A stretch of 64,000 bases of DNA from the NCBI GenBank assembly GCA_024036415.1, contig JAMWET010004974.1, forward strand, positions 434,001 to 498,000, read 5' to 3'. The notes beneath the pieces were generated by a model, which saw nothing but the letters and a program-made list of their open reading frames with translations, made no database searches and was not told the DNA's origin. The first letter of the stretch is position 1; every line of letters starts with the position of its first letter. The stretch comes from Prochilodus magdalenae. Its lineage: Eukaryota; Chordata; Actinopteri; Characiformes; Prochilodontidae. The translations under genes and the position numbers were made by a program. Positions 27,601 through 39,740 of the stretch are shown piece by piece.

Positions 27601-28169
27601 ACATTTAATTAAATCTGGATTAAACTTAAACAACATACATGCAGATCCCACTGAGTTTTTGTGCGTAATTTGCCTGAACTGCTTTAACCAGATTGATCTG
27701 TTGACTCTGGTATGGTAATGAGTAAATTTCAACAATAAGGCAAATAAGACCCAGAACAGCATTTTGAATGAACTAGGTTATCTTACAGCAGTTACTTGGT
27801 TCCCCTGTGTTTTAGCCTCAGAGGTTTTAGTCTCTGTGTACTACTTAAAAAATTACTTAGTCCTGTTCATGGAGAAGTGCCCTGATTCCTGAATATATTA
27901 CCTGTTCCCAGCACGATTTTGTTACCTGTATGTTAAAAGTCTTTCATTTTCCTTTTTTGAACAGTAAAGTAATCCAAAACTCAGAAAGCAATCATATGAC
28001 ATTATTTAGAAATAATAATCCCTTGCTTTAGATTACAGTTGCTTTTTTCAAATAAGGATAGGAATACAGCACAATTAGAATTTCATTTTCAAGCTCACCA
28101 ACATGTAAATAGTTTGACTGAAAGCAGGCAAAGCATACATTAGAAGTAATAGGAGCATAGCAGTTTATT

Positions 28170-28234
<65 letters not shown>

Positions 28235-28566
28235 CGCCTCAAAAACGAGAGAGGTTGCTGTTTTTGAGATACTAGTTTTTCTTTAGATAGTGCTATTAAA
28301 TCTGAATAACACTGCTGGGAATAGCACTGCTGGGAATACCACAGTGGGAAGTCTCACAAAACATTTTTTTTTGTTAGAAACATTGTTAAAGTCAGGCCTT
28401 ATCATACACTACATGCAGCTAAGAATTTAACTTTCGTTTTGTCCCTTTTAGACTATTGTAATGCTTGGTTCACACAGAGAGTTACAACTTATAAAGAATG
28501 CAGAAGCCAGAGTTCTTACTTATGGAAATGAATACTTTCACTGGCTTCACTAGTTTTCTTCTCTAT

Positions 28567-28611
<45 letters not shown>

Positions 28612-30210
28612 TTGAAACCAAAAGTTTACATACACTATATAAAAAGACACATATGCACTTTTTTTTCATCAGGGGTCTGACATGAAATCAGAATAAACTT
28701 TTCCCTTTGCATGTGCAGTGTGAGAGACACAATTATTTCTATTTGCTAAATGTTAGAATCACAATGAGAGGAATTTTTTATTAGGCATTTGTTTATTACT
28801 TGCAAGCTAAAAAGTTTTAAACACCTGTGAAAATTTTACTATTGCCCTTAATATTGACCTTGGGTCACAGTAGGCCTTTGTTCCACAATTACAGAGGTCC
28901 TGTAGTTTTGGCCCAAGTGGGCACACACTGGCAGCAGAGGTTTCTAGGCCCACCTTCCTCCACATGCCAGATCTTCTCCAGTAAATCATGGGCCAGGAGA
29001 TCAGGGCTGTGCTGAGAAACACGGAGTTTTGTTATCCTTCCCTCCAAAGATTTTCTATAGGGTTTATTGTCCTGGAGACTGCGCCTAGGCCACTTTCTAA
29101 GGGCAGATGTCTTGATATGCTTCTTCAGTATTTCCCCGGTCATCTTTTCCTCTCCTTAATACAGTTTGTGTCGTGCACCAGTCCCATGGCAGAAAAACAC
29201 CCCCACAGCATGACGCTTTCACACCCATGCTTCGCAGTAGGGATGGTGTTTTTGGGATGGTACTCATCATTCTTCGTCCTCCAAACACGGCGAGTGGAAT
29301 TAAGACCAAAAAGTTCTATTTTGGTCTCATCTGACCACAGACCTTTCTACCATGACTCCTCTGGATCATCCAAATGGTCATGGGCAAACTTAAGACAGGC
29401 CTGGACGTGTGCTGAGTTTAATTCACTGTGGATAAGGAACCTTCCGTGCCATGCATGACTTTAAACTATGACGTCTTAGTGTATTACCCACAGTAACCTT
29501 GGAAACAGTGGTGTCAGCTCTCTTCAGGTCATTGACCAGCTCCACCCATGTAGTTCTGGGCTGATTCCTCACCTTTCTTAAGGTCATTGATATGCCACAA
29601 GGTGAGATATTGCGTGGAGCCCCAGTCCGAGGGAGATTGACAGTCATGTTTAGCTTCTCCCTGTTTTAATAGTTGCTCCAACAGTTGATCTTTTTTCACA
29701 AAGCTGCTTGGCAATTGCCCCATAGTCCTTTCCAGCCTTGTGGAGGTCAGCAATTTTGTCTCTGGTGTCTTTGGACAGCTCTTTGGTGTTAGCCATGTTA
29801 GCAGTTGGAGTCTTACTGATTGTGTGGGGTGGACAGGTGTCTTTATGCAGCTAACGACCTCAAACAGGTGCTTCTAATTTAGAATAATAAGTGGAATGGA
29901 GGTGGAGTTTTTAGAGGCGGACTAACAGGTCTTTGAGGGCCAGAATTTTTGCTGATTGGCAGGTGTTCAAATACTTATTTGCAGCAGTAACACACAAATA
30001 AATTATTAAAAATCATACATTGTGATTTCCGGATTTCTTTTTTTAGATTATGTCTCTCACAGTGGACATGCACCTAAGATGAAAATTTCAGACCCCTCTA
30101 TGATTTCTAAGTGGGAGAACATGCAAAGTCGCAGGGTGTTCAATTACTTATTTTCCTCACTATATATATATACATACATATATATATATAGATTTTTATA
30201 TAGGGTATAG

Positions 30211-30257
<47 letters not shown>

Positions 30258-33200
30258 TTTTTTTATTAGTTTTTAAGGCTGTTAAAGATGAAATGAACAT
30301 GATGTGTCACTTATCCCAGATGCAATCAATCAGCCAAGACATGTTTGACATCTGACATCTGCTTGACTAGTGTACAAGGATATGCGAGACCTGAGATCAC
30401 AGGTTTTACATTGCCACCAAATTATATCTGTAAATGCATACAAATTGTTGCATCTTGCTTGGTCTCTCCTGGTAGTTTCACAAGTACACTTAATTTATGT
30501 GGATTAGTACGAGGAGCTACAGAACTGTCCAGAAAGTTACTATTAGGTCCACAAGGCAACTTGCGGTTTTCTTCCTATATGTACTTTAAGTTTAAACAAA
30601 TATGGCTGAAAAGTGGTTGTTGATTTTTAATATTAGAACATTATAGAAATAATTTGCGTTAAACATTAAGATTAAAGTATATTTTAAATAAAGTTAAATA
30701 GGTCTTAATGATATGGAATAGTCCGTTGGTACTGTGTAAAGCCTAGATACAGACTGAACACTGTATAAACAGAGTCTGACTCTAGGCTTTATACATGAAT
30801 GTCTATGAGGGCATTTGCACAAGTTTTGTTTTCAAGAAAACATTCACATTTACAAACAATAATCAACAAAAAAGCAATTTTTAACTCTGCTATGGGGTAA
30901 CATTACTGTACTATAAGGTCAGTACTAGGTAATATAAAGAATTTGTAGAAGATCTTACAGATACAGAGATAAATACACATAAAGCAGCAACCTGCCCCCC
31001 CACCCCATGAAAAACAATAGATAAAGCCATCACTTTGCCACCTCTAGTCTTTTGGACTAGTTTCGTCTTTTCTAGTTTTGTCACATGCACGGGTCACACG
31101 TCTTTGGCAGGTTTGATTAGATTGAATTGATATGAGTTTGACACAGAGACAGATTATAGAAGTGCTGGTTGGGTGTACTTGATAAATCTTCCACATTTCT
31201 ACTAATTCAGTAATATTAGTAATATATAGCAAATATGCATATTTGATGCTGAATACTGGTTCTGATTGTCAGTCGACCCAATAATGGTCAAGCCCTAGCT
31301 CTAAACCACACTGATATGTCTAAAGATCTGTATGCGATCAGTATGAATGGGCTGTGAGACTGTTTGTGGTACGCATTTTAAGGAAATGGGTTTGGTGACA
31401 ATGTAAACACAAGCAATTTTTATCAGTGTTGCCAAGCATCTCCCGCTATAACCTACAAAAGCAGATGTCAGATATCAATCAGATGTCTTGGCTAATCAAC
31501 TCCATCTGGGCTAGGTGATAAATCATGTTAATTATTATTATTTTTTAATTGCTGCTTCTTTAATGGATTAGTATTTTAGCATTATTACAAACTTATTATT
31601 ACCCCCTGGAAGTGTAGTTAAATCCTGTCTAGTGCAGCAAAACAATCAAATTTTGCTGCATGAATAACAATCAGAAACTAAATTATTACTTAATATCTAA
31701 GTATTACTTAACATGCATATGAACACACATTTAAAATGTAATTAAGGCATGGCGATATACCTTCCTTTTCCAGGTAATATTGCATTTCTGTTTATTTAAA
31801 GTTATTTAAAAGCTACCAGATTTAAATCCATGGTTTTAGTTACCTGTTATTATAAAACTGAAGGTGGCATTGATGTTTTTTTCCAAACGACTGGCTGTAT
31901 CCTCAAACTGAGCCACTGTAAATGGTGCAGTTAGTAGCATCACAAAGTCTCCGATTATGCTTCCATATCTGAAAAAAAAAGGTTTCCATCACTCCATCAC
32001 ATTGTCATTGTTTGTCATGTTGCAAGTGATGCACTTTTCTTGCTCCAGACTAATAAAATTAACCTGGATACAATTTAGATATACAGTACCAAAAATCAAA
32101 TAGAGGCTTGCAGTCTGAGCCTATGTGTAGTCAGTAACTAATGTTTTTTGTGTACAGTAACATTCAACACCACTGTTCACTTACCTGAGACGTGTGATCT
32201 CCAATGATTCAAACCAGTCCAAAGTACTGTAAACTGATTCCAGCTAAAAAAGATGCATTTATTTAATAAAATGTTACCGTATTTTGTGTGATACAATATG
32301 ATGTTTGTTCTTTGACATGATGATAATACTTAAAACTTTTACAGCTGTCCTAAAATTCCAAAGCCTTTACAGTGCATTCCTAGTTTAAGCATAAGCCTTG
32401 TTTCTGAACTGTCTTATTTACTGTATAGATGCTTCATTTGATGATAACAGAATTGACAAATCCAGACCAGAAAACTGAGACGTCAATTACTTAAAACATT
32501 ATAAAACAACATTATTGCTGCTCTGAAGGTTAATGCCTAGAGGCCATTATGTCTACTGCTAAGAGGGTATTCAGTATAGGACACTAGTAAAAGAATGTGC
32601 TGAGAGAGTGGTAGGTTCTGTCAGTATTAACTTAATGCTTCAAGGTTAAAACATATACACTGATCCTCAAAAAAATTACCGCACCCAGAAGGAAGCGTTG
32701 GATTGCAATGCTACTGGAAAGATATGGACCATATTTATTAAGCTACACATACAGAGGTAATGTCTCTCAGCATGCCAGATGTCTTAGTTGTAGAGGTTTC
32801 TAATTGTGCCCTGCAAAAATTAATCCCATGTAGTTGGAATACTCTTACACAGTTCCTGCAGAGTTTGCACTAGAGAAGGAAGTTGGGGAGACACCAGGCC
32901 TTCCGGACGTGTGATGCGTGACAACATACCCTTCTTCTTGGCGCTGACCAGGATGCCTCCACACACATATTCATTAGTTGTTTCCACCAAGACAAAAGCT
33001 GGACATGTCACTGAAGCTGACTTGCTGTCACTTCATGAGTATCTGGCATGAAATCATTGCATCTTTGGCGATGTTAATGTGGTGTTAAAGCCAGTCATCG
33101 TTAGAGTCTATGTACATGTAGTCCTGCTTCATGTAGCTGTATGCTAATGGTGCTGGCACTAACAGGATGATTCTTGAAGGGCATCACTGCTCACAGAATG

Positions 33201-36200
33201 TCTGCAAGTGTGGCTGTTGTGTCACTCCGTGCATGTCAGACAACCGTGAGTTCTCCCTCTCTGTGGGTTATGATAGATCTTTCAGATCCTTCATGTGACT
33301 GGTGCATGCATTCTTCTATTCACTACCGCCAAGAGTGTGCTTTGGTAGTATCCGCACGACCGGTATGGTGTGAAATACATTAATAACACCATCCCGCATT
33401 CCAGAGCCCCACAGGCACCCCTGTCAAACTCTTCCAACTGCCCCACTTGCTTTCAAACTCTTCTCTGGGGCATACTTCTCTTGGAAAGGATGCTATCAAC
33501 ACAACAGTACGAGTCAAAATGGAAAACATGCCCAACAGGATGACCTTATATAGTCAGTCAGGTACAGCGATAATGCCCATCCTTACGCTTACGTTACATG
33601 TGCTGCCGAGTGTGAAACTGAATCATTCACATGTCTCACAATGTCCAACCTACCCACCAAATTATAGTCCTGTTGGTTGATTCCTTCTGGGTGCAACTTT
33701 TATTTTTGAATTTTTTTTATTTTCAAAGATGTTGTTTCTTTGAAAAACTACTGGTTTGAAGGGTTTGCAATTGCACTGAATGACAAATATGTAAAGATCA
33801 CAGGTTTAAAGGAGAATACTTTAATAACAGTAACATTTCTTATTTTATTATATTTTACTTGTTAAACTTATTAAAATGTATTTGGGTGCAGTGCAATACA
33901 CACCTCATCGGTATAAGTCTTGATGGCTTTTTGGTACTCATAACTTGAATCAAGGTCGACAGTTGTCCTAGAAATGGTAAATGATCCACTGACAAAAACT
34001 GGAAGAAATACAGCAAAGATTTTAAGTTGATGCTAGTTTTTCAGGCTATAGAACCCTGCTAGAGCAATTCCATTTGGATATACTACAGCTGATGTCATTG
34101 TTAATGTTAAAGAAAATTATTCTACAAGATTACTGTGGTCTAACCATCTGGTCAGCACCATATCAGCAGTTAGCATATAGCAACTATTTAATAGTAGCTT
34201 CTGACTCTTGCAGAACTCACTGAAGGTCCTGGACACTAGTTTAGAAGCTGAGAGTTTCCAGTGCGCCCTAGTAGTAGCTACAGCAGCACCAATGATACTA
34301 ATGGTATGTATAATTCAGCCCACAATAACTGCACCAATAATGACTAATGACTAATCCATGTATAGATTGTTGCATGCTAAGTATGGTTGTTGCCTCAACC
34401 CTGAAATGTTGAGGACATGGCTCATCTTACCAGTAACTTTACTAACTTTGTGTACAGAAGCTTGGCACTTGTTGGAGGAGCATTTTAATTTGAATGGTTT
34501 GATTTTTTTTTTTTTTGGTGATCCATTTTTAGCAAAGTGGCAAGCATTGACCATCATACAGGTGAACATGGAATATAGATATCTGCATTCTGTTTGGTTG
34601 AATTTTATCTGCTGTCCCACCTTTTTAAATAAGCTTTATAAACTACATATGTGTGTAGTTAAGATGAGTGTACATGATTCCACTACAAGAAAGACACTAG
34701 TCAAAAATGGCATGACCTGCAGAAAAGCAAAGGCTCACCAAAAACATTTATGTGGCCCTGAAAGCTTTTATATTTTATGGTTCATATTAGTCAAAGGTGG
34801 AACTTTTTGGAAGACAAGAGTCGCATTACATCTATACAGAAACTAATACTAGTTCCATTTTGTAAAAACAATATTCAGAAATTTGGAAATCTTTTTTAAA
34901 ATTATAAAATTTTCCAATAGAATAATTGTGTACTAATTTATTACTTATAGTATTATAGTTATAAATTAATGCTTGTTAAAAAACTTTTTTTAAATTAGTG
35001 TCCAGCATGGAGGTACTCTGAAACTGACATGGATAAATATTGCTTTTTGTGACAAGCCAGTTATCAATCTCAGCATTACTAAACCCTTATGAGGAAAATT
35101 CCTGAGTAAAAATGACATATGATAAGCTTAGCATCAGTGTTACACAAGCCTCGTATATGGATTTCATAGCAAATTATTATGATTTATTATATAAATTTGT
35201 GACACGTCTACACAACACAGAAGCGATTGCTGTAGCTTATTGTAGAACCTCAAATCAGAAAACACTTGAGACATTACAACCTCTTTTATAATGTACTGCA
35301 AGCTGACCAGACAGAACATTATATTTCAGATTCATACTGTTTACAGTAAAATATAATTAAGTGGAAGTACTGATTTGAGGTTGCACAACAAGCTACAGCT
35401 TCTGTGTTGTGTAAAGGCATCACAATTTTAATACAGTATAAATAAATGACAGTTCAAGCCAATGTATTGATGTACAAATGTATGAACACATTCCTTGGTC
35501 TTTTTTTCCCATGGTCTTTTTGTTTATTGTGTTTTGTCAGCATAGGTCAAAATCTTTTTCTGGCAGGCCTTAAGAAAACTGCTGTAACAGTAATCAGTTT
35601 TGTGGAGGGGATTCAGGAGGGGATTTTTTTTTATACTAAACTTTCTATACTACCACTTTTAAACTGGAAAAAAAAACAAAAAAACGTCCCTATCCAAATT
35701 TTAATCATCCCCTCAGGGCAGGTCTGAACGTTACTATTAAATTTTTGGTTTAATTACAAAATGGATGTCAGGTATTTGGGTTTTATTCAGTTCACTTCAG
35801 GTGATGATATATAAAGAAGGACAAAGAATAGCCTTACCCTCATTTGCTTATATTGATGTATTTTATCTACAGCTTTATTTAATATTAGTAATCTGCCAAA
35901 AGAATTAAAATTAGAGAGACTGTATATCTTCTCGTATCTCCAGATACATATATTACAAAAAGTTGTTGTTGGAGAGAATATTTTGTAAATATAAGATATA
36001 TCTCTTTCCATTCATTTTACCTCTGTTATCAGAGAGACACATAGCCCTGGGATTTGGAATATTAAATGTGCAAGTTCGGTTGCAGCACTCTGTGTAGTTC
36101 CGGCACACTTCCTCACTCCAACTGTAGCCTGAGTTGCAAATGCAGTTCACCTTTCCTGTGTCCCGACTGCTACATTCTACAGTCAGATGAGAGAACAAAT

Positions 36201-38162
36201 ATAGGACCACAGCACTATGAAACAGTAAGCAGCAGCAATAGCAAATCATCATAAATAAATACTGTATAATCCATCAGCTGCAGAAAATAAACATTTCTAT
36301 AAACACCAACATTTAGAATGAATAAAGATAATTGTACACATTTATATGTTTAAAAAGTATAGAAATGTTTTGATCCTGGTCAAAATGTGACATCATCATC
36401 ATTCGTCAGAAGGATGTAATTACCTGTTGTTATGCTGATGTTTCGTACTGTTGCTGAGTTGTTCACATTCAGAGTCAGGTCTCTAATCAGGTCTGTGAAA
36501 TTACTGTACGCTCCATCTTCTATTTGAACCTCTAAGTAGTAAACCTGTGTTGAATTTGCTGGCACACACATACAAAACAACATAGAAGTGTTCACTCAAA
36601 GATGGTGTTCATTTGGTGCTCTGTACTTAATGCAATAACAAGCAAAAGAATATTTACCTCCAGAAGAAACCTAAAAATAAACGTATCAGACCATTAGCAA
36701 TGTTAGCTGATGCAGCTTAATGAACATGCATGGACAGTGTGACTAAAATGCTAACATGGGATTAAATATGTCATGGTCCATCAATAATCCCTGCTTTATC
36801 TGGAATGTATTTAAACCTTGTCCTGTTAAAATGACTTCATCATGTAGGACAATTCAGTAGCTCAGAAAACACAAAAGGTACAGCATTCAGTTTTGCTATT
36901 CAGAGAGGCAAATGTCCAACTGCCCAGTAGAGAAAACTGATGAAATAGAAAAAACTATTTAGTAATCACGCAGTACATGTTAAATAAAAGCAGGCACTTT
37001 GAGAAGAAAAGGTTCTTAGTACATTTAGTCTGGAAATGGAAGTTTGTTGGCATTTGAAGTAAAAATAAATGAACAATACGAGTGTTATCATTTTACAGTA
37101 CTCAAATGACTAAATGCATTATGCCTTTTAGAATGCCCTTGATGTTTACATTCCACAATTAAACCTAAAAATATTTGATATTCAAAATATTTCAAATTCA
37201 TGTAATGAACCTAACAAAATAGTCCAAACTGCTGAAATGGAATGGGGGAAAAAGGGCACATACCAACTAACTTTAGAAGTCACACAAGCAATTGTTTAAG
37301 ATTCACATGTGAGCAATCATGTCACATATAACTACACCTGTTCTGAATGGCCACTGAGTGTGTAACAAAGTAAATAACATGAAGACCAAGGAGCTCACCA
37401 AACAAGTCAAAGACTTTGTGTTGTGGGTAAGCATAGACCACCTAAACTTTGAACGTCATGCTGCAACATCATGCCATGAGGCATGCTTTTCACTGGCAGG
37501 GACTAAAAAAACAGTCAGGATTAAAAGAAAGATGGATAGCAGTAAATAAAGGGAAATTCTTGAGGAAAATCTGTTTCAGTCTGCCAGAGAACTAAAACTG
37601 GGATGAAGGTTCACCTTCACTGAGCCGAAACCTACCCCTAAAGATATACTGGAGAGTTTAAAGGGAAATATTTTAAAGTCTTGGAGAAAATGTAACATGA
37701 CACGAACATAATCCTTTTAAACTGAAAAAAAAATCAGAGAAGGTTTGCCTTGAAGAACAGACGAACAATACAGTGCCTAGATATGCTAAGCATTAAAAAA
37801 CCTGTGTAATTCCAGACTGTAATGCAACAAAACAGGACAAACACCAATAGATAATTACTACACAAGGCACTGTAACTGGGTTCTATTTCTCTAGACTTTT
37901 CTGCTTCTCCTTCTCTGATTTATATTCATGGTACTAAGATGGATGACATAGTGATAATGTGGATAATTCAAGAACCACAACAGCTATAAAGAACATGTCT
38001 TTTATTGTTTATATCTTATAGTTTTAAAGCTGTTGTCCTCAGAAGGGCTATGCAGTTTCTCAAAGCATAACCATACTTGCTTATAGATAATTTTGGAATA
38101 AGTAGACCAACCTTGAAAAACACTCCCAATAAGATGAGAATAAACCCTGTACGGGAATTCAT
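23197..38162 (-). CDS. adgrf3: Adhesion G protein-coupled receptor F3-like, copy B (16 coding exons, 1008 aa)
   Basis: Coding exons in transcript order: 38162-38112, 36670-36658, 36558-36424, 36176-36021, 33998-33904, 32243-32185, 31968-31844, 27578-27363, 27278-27048, 26942-26799, 26640-26453, 26097-25918, 24981-23665, 23564-23523, 23382-23347, 23235-23197. Every junction has a usable splice site and the frame stays open. The domain order matches copy A: signal peptide [20 protein letters not shown]-like block, SEA, two Ig domains (SLTC...GTITC), HRM-like module (CPADDAWPQ), GAIN/GPS (HL|S at about 702/703) and 7TM. Exons 5-12 are only loosely similar to copy A, while exons 3-4 and 13-16 are near-identical. 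Its introns hold many transposons, so the gene spans 15 kb against 9 kb for copy A. It is a probable tandem duplicate with separate ligand specificity (inference). Confidence 0.87.
23665..24981 (-). CDS. adgrf3: adgrf3 copy B, large exon: GAIN end, GPS and TM1 to TM7
   Basis: This 439-codon exon encodes protein residues 532-970. GPS cysteines and the [12 protein letters not shown] cleavage and tethered-agonist segment are intact. Compared with copy A, the distal roughly 310 residues differ at four positions (D/G before the GPS Cys, M/T in the second half, V/I and I/V in TM6). The proximal part has many substitutions and a net three-residue length difference. Confidence 0.9.
25190..25510 (+). 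mobile_element. Teleost LINE/SINE 3' tail in adgrf3 copy B intron
   Basis: The words GGTTCCTCTCTAGGTTTCTT, GGGAGTTTTTCTTTGCC and AAAAGCGCTATACAAATA are the conserved 3' tail of a common teleost L2-type retroposon. It ends in an ATTGATT-rich simple repeat. No coding part remains. Confidence 0.6.
25605..25705 (+). mobile_element. Second short L2-type tail ending in (ATT)n
   Basis: AATGCGCTCTATAAATAAAC followed by TTATTATTATTATT is the typical end of an L2-clade copy. Only about 100 bp remain. Confidence 0.5.
28174..28232. repeat. (TG)n microsatellite
   Basis: Roughly 29 uninterrupted TG units lie in the large intron between exons 7 and 8 of adgrf3 copy B. Confidence 0.95.
28570..28608. repeat. 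(TA)n microsatellite abutting a Tc1 end
   Basis: A TA run ends exactly where the CAGTTGAAACC tip of the Tc1 chimera starts. Tc1 elements insert at TA. Confidence 0.95.
28609..30160. mobile_element. Chimeric Tc1 element with ends from two families
   Basis: The left 100 bp are nearly the same as the Sleeping Beauty-type tip at 13411 (CAGTTGAAACC, GTTTACATACACTATATAAA, TGACATGAAATCAG). From about 28708 the sequence interleaves with a different Tc1 family (GTGTGAGAGACA, then ACACCTGTGAAAATT). The right end (TTTCTAAGTGGGAGAACATG, then TACTTATTTTCCTCAC) belongs wholly to that second family. Both sides are flanked by (TA)n. The transposase inside is on the minus strand and broken. Confidence 0.75.
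28850..29800 (-). pseudogene. Broken Tc1 transposase inside the chimeric element
   Basis: Minus-strand fragments include an N-terminal [13 protein letters not shown] region near 29790, [13 protein letters not shown] (around 29630), a catalytic-core piece near 29300-29160 with a VWRTKN-like word and a patch resembling MLWGCFS, and a C-terminal part near 28900-29050. They lie in different frames separated by stops, so no full protein can be made. Confidence 0.75.
30161..30252. repeat. Two (AT)n tracts
   Basis: Long AT runs (about 30161-30190 and 30215-30252) are separated by a short TTTTTATATAGGGTATAG stretch, immediately right of the chimeric Tc1. Confidence 0.9.
30296..31529. mobile_element. 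Non-autonomous DNA transposon with ~69-bp terminal inverted repeats
   Basis: The left arm 30296-30364 (AACATGAT..., CCCAGATG, CAGCCAAGACAT, CATCTGACATCTGCTT) is matched in reverse complement by 31461-31529. The 1.1 kb interior has no transposase. It contains an exact 11-bp inverted repeat at 30737-30747 and 30781-30791 (TAAAGCCTAGA / TCTAGGCTTTA). The superfamily is undetermined. Confidence 0.65.
32667..33709. mobile_element. Degenerate ~1 kb DNA transposon with ~28-bp TIRs
   Basis: The left end at 32667-32696 (CTCAAAAAAATTACC, then GCACCCAGAAGGAA) is mirrored at the right end, 33681-33709 (TTCCTTCTGGGTGCAACTTTTATTTTTG). The interior has only short broken frames on both strands. It sits in the intron between exons 5 and 6 of adgrf3 copy B. 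Confidence 0.6.
35185..35449. repeat. Foldback (palindromic) MITE
   Basis: The left arm around 35185-35262 (TACACAACACAGAAGC, TGTAGCTT, GAACCTCAAATCAG) pairs with the right arm around 35369-35449 (CTGATTTGAGGTT, AAGCTACAGCTTCTGTG, TTGTGTA). About 100 bp of spacer separates them. It is in an intron of adgrf3 copy B. Confidence 0.7.
37200..37855 (+). mobile_element. Internally deleted Tc1 relic
   Basis: Pieces of a Tc1 transposase gene are joined by deletions: an N-terminal part (TGAAGACCAAGGAGCTCACC at 37380), a mid part (around 37490-37560, GGCAGGGACTAAAAAAACAG then GGAAATTCTTGAGGAAAATC), and a C-terminal part (around 37730-37770). There are no long frames. It lies in intron 2 of adgrf3 copy B. 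Confidence 0.6.
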
Positions 38163-39740
38163 TTTGAAGCAGGATTTTCTAAGACAGAGAAGAGTACAGT
38201 CATTTGTCACTCGCAAGGAAACATGCAAATTAAAAACTGATCAAGAGAACGGTGCCATTGTTTATCAAGGACTGCAATGAATAGCATTTCATGGCACATG
38301 TAAAATCTGAATGGCTGGGTAAAGCCATTGTAAAATCCTGGAAACATACTCCACACAACTGACTAGCATCAAAAATTCAAACATCAAACAAAATCTCAAG
38401 CGACTCCCTCCTCTCTATGTAGTGTATTATTTATATTAAGGAATTCTGGCTAGTACACCTTTATATGGCACTGCTTGTTTTGTGTGGAATTGTACACATA
38501 AGGCAGAATCACAAATGATGTCTATAGTTTACCCTCCAAAACCCTTCACCCTCTGCAGTACATTCCAAATCTTTAGTCTTGGTACACATATCACCCCCAT
38601 CCTTCCTCAGCTTCACTGGCTACCAGTTATAGAACGCAAATGCTATAAAATCCTGCTACCGCACTTTAAAACCCTTGCATGGACCAGCACCCACTTATCT
38701 GTCAGCTCTTTTACATCCCTATGCTCCATCTCGCAAGCTAAGGTCCTTATACTCTGTTCTCCTGGCGCTGTTAGATTCAGGCTTTCCTTTATGGGTGGCA
38801 GGTCCTTTAGTGTTGCTTCCCTCACAGTCTGGAACTCCTTAACTTCTATTCGCACTTCTCCCTTTCTTTCCATCTTTAAAGCCCGGTTAAAATTTTTTAT
38901 TCAGAATACTTTCATTCTCCATTATTATTTCCCCCAGGCCCACTTCAATTGTAAACATCCTTAAGTACGTTAAAGGCACTATATAAGTGTACCTTATTAT
39001 TATTATTATTATATTACACACTGTTTGTGCCTTAGCCACTGCACTACATAGGCAGTAAAGAGCCATTTGAGATTCAGGCCCAGTGTGGAGGTAAAGGACA
39101 TACAACACTGTTATCTTAGCCATAAAGATAAAGCCAAATAAGCCTGTAAATCCCCACGGCTCCGACAGATATTAGCATTGTCTTGTGCTGGTAAGTAGTT
39201 AACCAAATCGACTCATAAAGAAAAGAACAGCACAATGCAAACGTAAAGGAAATGACTGCACTATACAATGATTGGACACTGAACATCTTTCAGCAGTCCA
39301 TTGGCAGTATACTGTAACAGAAACATTTCTGAAAATAATAATTATTTCAATTAATAATAATAATAATAATAAAAACAATAATAATAGTAAAAGACTATGC
39401 TAATTTCTGGCATGGGATTTACAGGCTTATTTGGCTTTATCGCTAAGATGACAGCAAATAACTGTAATAATAATTTATATTATTACTACAATTATTTGCC
39501 TGAATAATTGTTTTGTAAATAATGCCAGTACACCTTTAAAGTATTTTAGGTGTATATATAAGACATAGACGTGTTTAAGGTCAACAGCGTGCCCTTTAGT
39601 TTAATGTTGTGGTAAACCTGCAACTTTCAGATAAATCACAGAAAAATCTTTTCTTACCTTGACACTGTTTTTCTTCTGCTACAGTATTTACATGTCTGTG
39701 CATCAGTCTCTACATCCGTCTCTATACTGCGTTAAACTGC
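38163..39740 (-). promoter_or_regulatory. 5' flank and possible non-coding exon of adgrf3 copy B
   Basis: The first coding exon has a splice acceptor (AG at 38179-38180) 16 bases before its ATG, so a 5' non-coding exon should exist upstream. A candidate is a minus-strand segment ending with CAGTGTCAAG followed by donor GTAAGA at 39657. An L2 fragment lies between them. This is a prediction from splice motifs only. Confidence 0.3.
38515..39013 (+). mobile_element. 3' end of an L2-clade LINE
   Basis: A plus-strand frame reads LHWLPVIERKCYKILLPHFK, then FSVASLTVWNSL and LSIFKARLKFF, the conserved C-terminus of L2 reverse transcriptase proteins. The tail GGCACTATATAAGTGTACC followed by (TTA)n is the usual L2 3' end. 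It is 5' truncated. Confidence 0.8.

Noticed and set aside
34358..34846. Plus-strand 162-aa open frame with a poly-Phe run
   Set aside because: It lies in an intron of adgrf3 copy B on the opposite strand. It has no recognisable domain, includes a homopolymer-derived stretch and has no splice context. Chance frame is more likely.
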